The notes below the pieces were generated by a model. That model worked only from the letters and a program-made list of their open reading frames with translations, ran no database searches and was not told the DNA's origin. Made by a program: the position numbers and the translations under genes. From NCBI RefSeq assembly GCF_019431045.1, contig NZ_JAHXPT010000001.1, forward strand, positions 124,001 through 188,000: a stretch of DNA of 64,000 nt, written 5' to 3'. Positions within the stretch are counted from its first letter, which is position 1. The number at the start of each line of letters is the position of its first letter. Source of the DNA: Clostridium weizhouense (GTDB lineage: Bacteria; Bacillota; Clostridia; Clostridiales; Clostridiaceae). Of the stretch, positions 63,533 to 64,000 are shown piece by piece.

Positions 63533-63653
63533 CGGTTATGTTTTAAAACAGTGTTGATATTGTAGTGTAGACTGAACTGTCATTGAAATTTGCTTAGGCA
63601 ACATCACACAAAATAGATGATTATACTAGTCTATTATTTTTTTGAATGTTCCT
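63533..63653. mobile_element. Chimera of a family-A left arm and a family-B right end
   Basis: Bases 63533-63596 (CGGTTATGTTTTAAAACAG, then GTTGATATTGTAGTGTAGAC, CATTGAAATTTGCTTA) match the left arm of the 227-bp family-A copy. Bases 63597-63653 (AAATAGATGATTATACTAG, CTATTATTTTTTTGAATG) match, inverted, the left end of the family-B copy at 40874 almost base for base. The two families are joined without a gap. Confidence 0.6.
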
Positions 63654-63710
63654 TAAAATAAAAGTATAAAAATTTTTTTAAAAGTTAGACAAATTTTTAA
63701 CAATTTTTTA

Positions 63711-63738
63711 TTGAATATTTTTATAAACATGATAAAAT
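63711..63738 (+). promoter_or_regulatory. Candidate promoter of the ECF S-component gene
   Basis: TTGAAT (63711-63716), 16 bases, TAAAAT (63733-63738). It would give a leader of about 95 bases containing a perfect hairpin TTCTAT/ATAGAA near 63752-63767. The leader could hold a riboswitch, but I recognise no class. Confidence 0.5.
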
Positions 63739-63841
63739 TACTAGTGTCGGTATTCTATTTTTATAGAAACTGAACGAAAAATTTGGTATATACATTTTTC
63801 TGAATTATATCCCTAAAAGGAATAAGAACGGAGGCAAATTA

Positions 63842-64000
63842 ATGGAAAAAATTACTGTAAAATCAAAATTCTCAACTAGACAAATGGCTATGGTCGGAAT
63901 GTTATCTGCTATTTCAATTTTTTTAGGATTAACAGGATTAGGATTTATTCCAATACCACCTGTTAAAGCAACTATAATGCATCTTCCTGTTATAATAGGA
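63842..64000 (+). CDS. ECF transporter S component (partial)
   Basis: Only the first 53 residues are in the window. After a charged start (MEKITVKSKFSTRQMAM) comes a first membrane helix, then LGLTGLGFIPIPPVKATIMHLPVIIG, a sequence shared by substrate-binding S components of energy-coupling-factor vitamin and nucleobase importers. The substrate cannot be told. GGAGG lies 7 bases before the ATG. Confidence 0.72.
   Translation, partial: MEKITVKSKFSTRQMAMVGMLSAISIFLGLTGLGFIPIPPVKATIMHLPVIIG

Overview
The window comes from a very AT-rich, motile, spore-forming fermentative Firmicute, most likely a member of Clostridium sensu stricto. The evidence is a CheC/CheD/FliY-type chemotaxis operon, an alpha/beta-type small acid-soluble spore protein, pyruvate:ferredoxin oxidoreductase with a flavodoxin, a butyrate-type CoA-transferase, a pyrophosphate-type phosphofructokinase, a tRNA-Trp T-box, and strong GGAGG ribosome binding sites with frequent TTG/GTG starts. 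No tRNA or rRNA gene, prophage, CRISPR array or full insertion sequence was seen.

Layout. 1-10.75 kb: one minus-strand operon, in transcription order DUF342(FapA-like)-cheW-cheD-cheB-cheR-cheA-cheC-cheY-cheW-fliM-fliY, which is a nearly complete chemosensory pathway plus the C-ring switch proteins. 10.8-20.5 kb: metabolic and housekeeping genes on the minus strand (class IV aminotransferase, HAD phosphatase, aspartate aminotransferase, a Cys/His-rich DUF1292 protein, PFOR, flavodoxin, murG). 20.8-23 kb, plus strand: SASP, CoA-transferase and a small coiled protein. 23.3-39.4 kb, minus strand: recJ, a DJ-1/PfpI protein, parC and parE, a membrane glycosyltransferase, gdhA, two membrane proteins including a rhomboid protease, pepF and a small conserved protein. 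39.6-43 kb: a zinc-type ABC transporter (ATPase and permease) convergent with a Fur/Zur-type regulator and an MntP-like pump. 43.2-52.1 kb: PPi-PFK, a class V aminotransferase, an Asn-rich protein with a DUF4397 protein, TetR divergent from an ABC-F ATPase, dUTPase and a Cna-B-domain protein. 52.3-64 kb: a 1754-residue multidomain diguanylate cyclase, a polysaccharide deacetylase, the tryptophan transporter trpP under a tRNA-Trp T-box, a PAS-GGDEF-EAL phosphodiesterase, two very small proteins, a TtcA-like PP-loop protein, and the start of an ECF transporter S component.

Two families of short palindromic repeats run through the intergenic regions. Family B has AGGCACAT...ATGTGCCT ends and at least eleven full, shrunken or partial copies. 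Family A has terminal inverted repeats of about 80 bp, with one near-complete 227-bp copy and three reduced ones. They look like MITEs (non-autonomous transposon relatives). One family-B half-copy sits directly after the stop codon of the zinc ABC ATPase and separates it from its permease. One locus is an A/B chimera. A weaker third repeat (family C) recurs just upstream of several minus-strand genes.

Functional themes: chemotaxis and c-di-GMP signalling (one synthase and one hydrolase, about 2 kb apart) suggest control of motility versus surface life. PFOR/flavodoxin, CoA-transferase, PPi-PFK and glutamate dehydrogenase fit a saccharolytic and amino-acid-fermenting anaerobe. The most unusual protein is the pseudokinase-AAA-TPR-GAF-GGDEF-GAF fusion. 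The best-supported regulatory element is the trpP T-box, with a near-consensus promoter whose -35 box overlaps the stop codon of the upstream EAL gene.
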